A DNA stretch of 64,000 nt, taken from positions 62,001 to 126,000 of the forward strand of contig JADLBD010000213.1 in assembly GCA_020847975.1 (NCBI GenBank), written 5' to 3'. This DNA comes from Bryobacterales bacterium. GTDB lineage: Bacteria; Acidobacteriota; Terriglobia; Bryobacterales; Bryobacteraceae. Shown in pieces: positions 60,864 to 64,000 of the stretch (positions are counted from its first letter, which is position 1; each line of letters begins with the position of its first letter). A program made the position numbers and the translations under genes. The notes beneath the pieces were generated by a model. The model was not told the origin of the DNA. It saw nothing but the letters and a program-made list of their open reading frames with translations, and did no database searches.

Positions 60864-62033
60864 ATGATCCACCTCAGCGGGATAACCTGGAATCACACGC
60901 GCGGTTACCTGCCCGTGGTCGCGACCGCCCAGAGATTCTCGGAACTGAATCCCGAAGTTGCCATCCAGTGGGACAAGCGGTCCCTGCAACAATTCGCCGA
61001 CGAGCCCGTCGAGAAGCTGGCGGAGCGTTTCGATCTCCTGGTGATCGACCACCCGTTCGCCGGATACGCCGCCGAACACGACGTGCTGCTCCCGCTCGAC
61101 GAGTGGCTTCCCGGTGATTTTCTGGACGATCAGCAGCGAGGTTCCGTAGGCCGCTCGTTTGACAGCTACACCTACCGGGGACACCAATGGGCGCTTGCGA
61201 TCGACGCGGCGGCTCCTGTCAGCGGCTGGCGGCGTGACCTGCTCGAGCGCGCCGGCGCCGGCATCCCCCGCACCTGGAGCGAACTGCTGGCGCTCGCCCG
61301 CCGCGGTCTGGTTGCCGTCCCCGGGCTGGCCATCGACAGCCTGATGCATTTCTACATGCTGTGCGGGGCTTTAGGCGAAGAACCCTTCCTGAACACTGGT
61401 TCGGTTTGCGGCCGGGGCGCCGGCGTTCGGGCGCTCGAGATGCTGCGCGAATTGCTCTGTTCCTGCGGCCCGGGCTGCCTGGAGCGCAATCCGCCCGCCA
61501 CATGGGAGTTGTTGGCCTCCGGCGATTCCGCGGCTTACTGCCCGTTCGCTTATGGCTATTCAAACTACGGGCGTCCAGGTTATTCGGGCTTCGCGCTGGA
61601 GTTCGGCGGGCTGGTGGAAATCGAAGGCGGACGCCGCTGCCGCTCCACGCTCGGCGGCGCCGGGCTGGCTATTTCCGCGCGCTGCCGCCACCCCGAGCAG
61701 GCTGCCGCGTATGCCCGGTTCACTGCCGCCGCCGGGCTCCAACGTACTCTCTACTTCCAATCGGGCGGGCAGCCTGGCCACCGCTCGGCCTGGACCGACC
61801 GCGAGGTGAACCGCGCCAGCGGCGATTTTTTCCTGAACACGCTCGAGACCTTGGACAGCGCCTGGCTGCGGCCCCGCTTCAACGGGTATCTGCGCTTTCA
61901 GGATGCCGCCGCGCCGGTTGTGCACGAATACCTCAGAAGCGGCGGCGACACCGGCCGGGTGATGGAGCGCCTGGACGCGCTCTTCCGGGATTCTCTCCAC
62001 ATCGGGAACCGACACCAGCATGAAACCACTTGA
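60864..62033 (+). CDS. Solute-binding-fold protein without signal peptide
   Basis: A 389-residue protein with the fold of ABC extracellular solute-binding proteins (family 1/UgpB-like): [20 protein letters not shown] at the N-terminus, [40 protein letters not shown] and [20 protein letters not shown]. Translation starts at ATG 60864, with an in-frame stop 9 bases upstream, so no export signal or lipobox is possible. No permease or ATPase genes are adjacent. It overlaps the CoA-transferase gene by 14 bp. A cytoplasmic binding role is inferred. Confidence 0.75.
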   Translation: MIHLSGITWNHTRGYLPVVATAQRFSELNPEVAIQWDKRSLQQFADEPVEKLAERFDLLVIDHPFAGYAAEHDVLLPLDEWLPGDFLDDQQRGSVGRSFDSYTYRGHQWALAIDAAAPVSGWRRDLLERAGAGIPRTWSELLALARRGLVAVPGLAIDSLMHFYMLCGALGEEPFLNTGSVCGRGAGVRALEMLRELLCSCGPGCLERNPPATWELLASGDSAAYCPFAYGYSNYGRPGYSGFALEFGGLVEIEGGRRCRSTLGGAGLAISARCRHPEQAAAYARFTAAAGLQRTLYFQSGGQPGHRSAWTDREVNRASGDFFLNTLETLDSAWLRPRFNGYLRFQDAAAPVVHEYLRSGGDTGRVMERLDALFRDSLHIGNRHQHETT

Positions 62034-63194
62034 AGGACTTCTCGTTCTCGACCTCAGCCAGTTTCTGGCCGGGCCGGCGGCTTCGCTGCGTCTGGCCGAC
62101 CTGGGCGCGCGCGTCATCAAGATCGAACGCCCGCACACCGGCGATCTCTGCCGCCAGTTGTACATATCCAACCTGGAACTGGACGGCGACAGCACCCTGT
62201 TCCACTCCATCAATCGCAACAAGGAGAGCTTCGCCGCTGACCTGAAGAACTCCGCCGATCGCGAGCTTGTCTCCGGGCTGGCGCGTAAAGCCGACGTCCT
62301 GATTCAGAACTTCCGGCCTGGCGTCATCGAAAAGCTGGGCTTCGATTACGAGTCCGTCCGGAGAATGAATCCGCGCATCGTCTACGGTGAGATCACCGGG
62401 TACGGTAAAGAAGGCCCGTGGCGCGGCAAGCCGGGCCAGGATCTGCTGCTGCAATCGCTCACAGGGCTGGCGTGGCTGAACGGCGATGACGGCCAGCCGC
62501 CCGTTCCCTTCGGTCTCGCCGTGGTGGACCTGTTTTCCGGCGCCTGCCTGGTGGAGGGTATCCTGGCCTGCCTGGTGCGCCGCGGCGTCACGGGAATGGG
62601 CGGCAAAGTGGAAGTGAGCCTGATGGAGGCCATTCTCGATTTTCAATTCGAAGTGCTGACCACGTTTCTGAACGACGGCGGCCAACTGCCGGTTCGCAGT
62701 GCGGTAAATAACGCGCACGCCTACCTTGCCGCTCCGTACGGCATCTACCCCACCGCTGACGGGTACATTGCCATTGCCATGAACCCGGTCACGCGTCTCG
62801 GGGAACTGCTTGGCTGCCCCGCCCTGCTGGCCTACTCCGACCCCCGGTCCCCATTCGAAAAGCGGGACGAAATCAAGAGCATCCTGATGAATCATCTGAA
62901 AACGGCCGCCACGGCCCACTGGCTGAGCATCCTCGAGCCTGCCGGCGCGTGGTGCTCCGATGTCCTGACCTGGCCGCGGCTCTTCGAGCACGAAGGGTTC
63001 CGCGCACTCGACATGGTGCAGGAGGTGATGCGCGGCAAGGACATCAGCCTCAAGACCACGCGTTGCCCCATCCGTATAGACGGCGAGATCTACAAGTCGC
63101 CGCTGGGAGCGCCCCGCCTGGGAGAGCACTCGGCGCGGATTGTGGAAGAGTTCGCGCTGCGGCCGGACCAAGAGAAAGCGAGGGGGCCATCCTA

Positions 63195-63195
<1 letters not shown>
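62020..63195 (+). CDS. Family III CoA-transferase (CaiB/BaiF type)
   Basis: A 391-residue CoA-transferase. The N-terminus ([40 protein letters not shown]) is the family signature, and D170 in AVVDLFSGA is at the position of the catalytic aspartate. The region [14 protein letters not shown]-like sequence and [14 protein letters not shown] follow. It moves CoA between a donor acyl-CoA and an acid, substrates unknown. The start is ATG 62020 inside the preceding gene. Its TAA overlaps the next ATG by 1 base, showing tight coupling. Confidence 0.88.
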
Positions 63196-63709
<514 letters not shown>

Positions 63710-63713
<4 letters not shown>

Positions 63714-64000
63714 GCCGGGGAAGCGCGTTTCGCATCGCCGTTCGCAAGTTCGGTCCGTTCGAATCCGCCATCCGGAGGCAATGGGAGTCGTTCCAGCGCG
63801 CCGGAGAAACGGACCTGGCGCTCGAGGCCGAAGCGCTCGATCTTCACCCGCTCTATGAGACGCTCTTCACCCGCGAGGGATTGCGGCGCGGGGAATGGGA
63901 CGTGGCGTTTCTGAACACGGATTGGATCGCGGCCGCGCGGGAACAGGGCGCGCTGGCCGACCTTGCTCCATTTCTGCGGGCGGATCCTCCGGAAGATTTT
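63710..64000 (+). CDS. Second solute-binding-fold protein without signal peptide (partial)
   Basis: The first 97 residues of a gene that runs off the window. The N-terminus begins directly with the fold ([47 protein letters not shown]), matching the start of family 1 solute-binding proteins, with no hydrophobic leader. It overlaps the MaoC gene by 4 bp. It resembles the protein at 60864-62033 in style but is divergent. The C-terminal part and any downstream partners cannot be seen. Confidence 0.65.

Overview
The window reads as chromosomal DNA of a GC-rich, soil-type acidobacterium, most likely Bryobacterales (Solibacter/Bryobacter relatives). This is inferred from gene content, not a search: a FtsX/MacB-type orphan permease of the acidobacterial duplicated kind (19819-22266), an Oar-like TonB receptor with an N-terminal carboxypeptidase-regulatory domain (54734-58015), two Tat-exported Gfo/Idh/MocA oxidoreductases, a two-PDZ protein and a DUF4097-type protein beside an ECF sigma factor. 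No insertion sequence, phage or CRISPR array was seen.

Layout. 16-11738 (+): a compact flagellar operon in the order fliK, flgD, flgE, fliN, fliO, fliP, fliQ, fliR, flhB, flhA, flhF, fliA, a fliN/Y-like gene and a DUF2802-like gene. It supplies hook, export gate, switch parts and the flagellar sigma factor. The stators motA/motB lie far away (52674-54383, minus) behind a plausible FliA-type promoter. 11735-15310 (-): ECF sigma, zinc-finger/HEAT anti-sigma, DUF4097-like and two-PDZ proteins, an apparent envelope-stress operon. 15347-17056 (-): rpsA. 17099-19713 (+): an NtrB/NtrC-like two-component pair. 19819-27123: orphan permease, a membrane-fused spermidine-synthase-like protein, a BrkB/YihY protein and a caspase-fold/TPR protein whose catalytic dyad is replaced.

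27295-33416 (+): two Tat-dependent Gfo/Idh/MocA oxidoreductases, YjbQ, a DUF4139 protein and a short homoserine dehydrogenase, several with overlapping stop/start codons. 33505-34750 (+): a protein with a GNQAV motif like that of eCIS-associated proteins, and a small helical partner. 35079-35154 (-): tRNA-Ala(GGC). 35204-38584: MFS transporter, aldehyde dehydrogenase, HD protein. 38587-44000 (+): aa3-type cytochrome c oxidase operon ending in a small CxxC membrane protein and a CPA2 antiporter. 44043-48641: orphan RHH/UPF0175 antitoxin-like gene, S9 peptidase, RocA/PruA, YtxH, DUF2007. 48685-51913 (+): aminotransferase, HPPD and fumarylacetoacetase-like hydrolase, which look like a tyrosine-degradation operon. 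51891-52609 (+): a VapBC-type toxin-antitoxin pair with promoter and operator visible.

54384-54733 holds a 93-bp-period tandem repeat rich in hairpins plus a strong stem-loop. 54734-60809: TonB receptor, and divergently a flavoprotein fused to a C-terminal three-haem cytochrome c segment, then a small secreted protein. 60864-64000 (+): a tightly overlapping set encoding two solute-binding-fold proteins without signal peptides around a family III CoA-transferase and a MaoC-type hydratase. This last cluster and the GNQAV protein are the best candidates for something not yet described.
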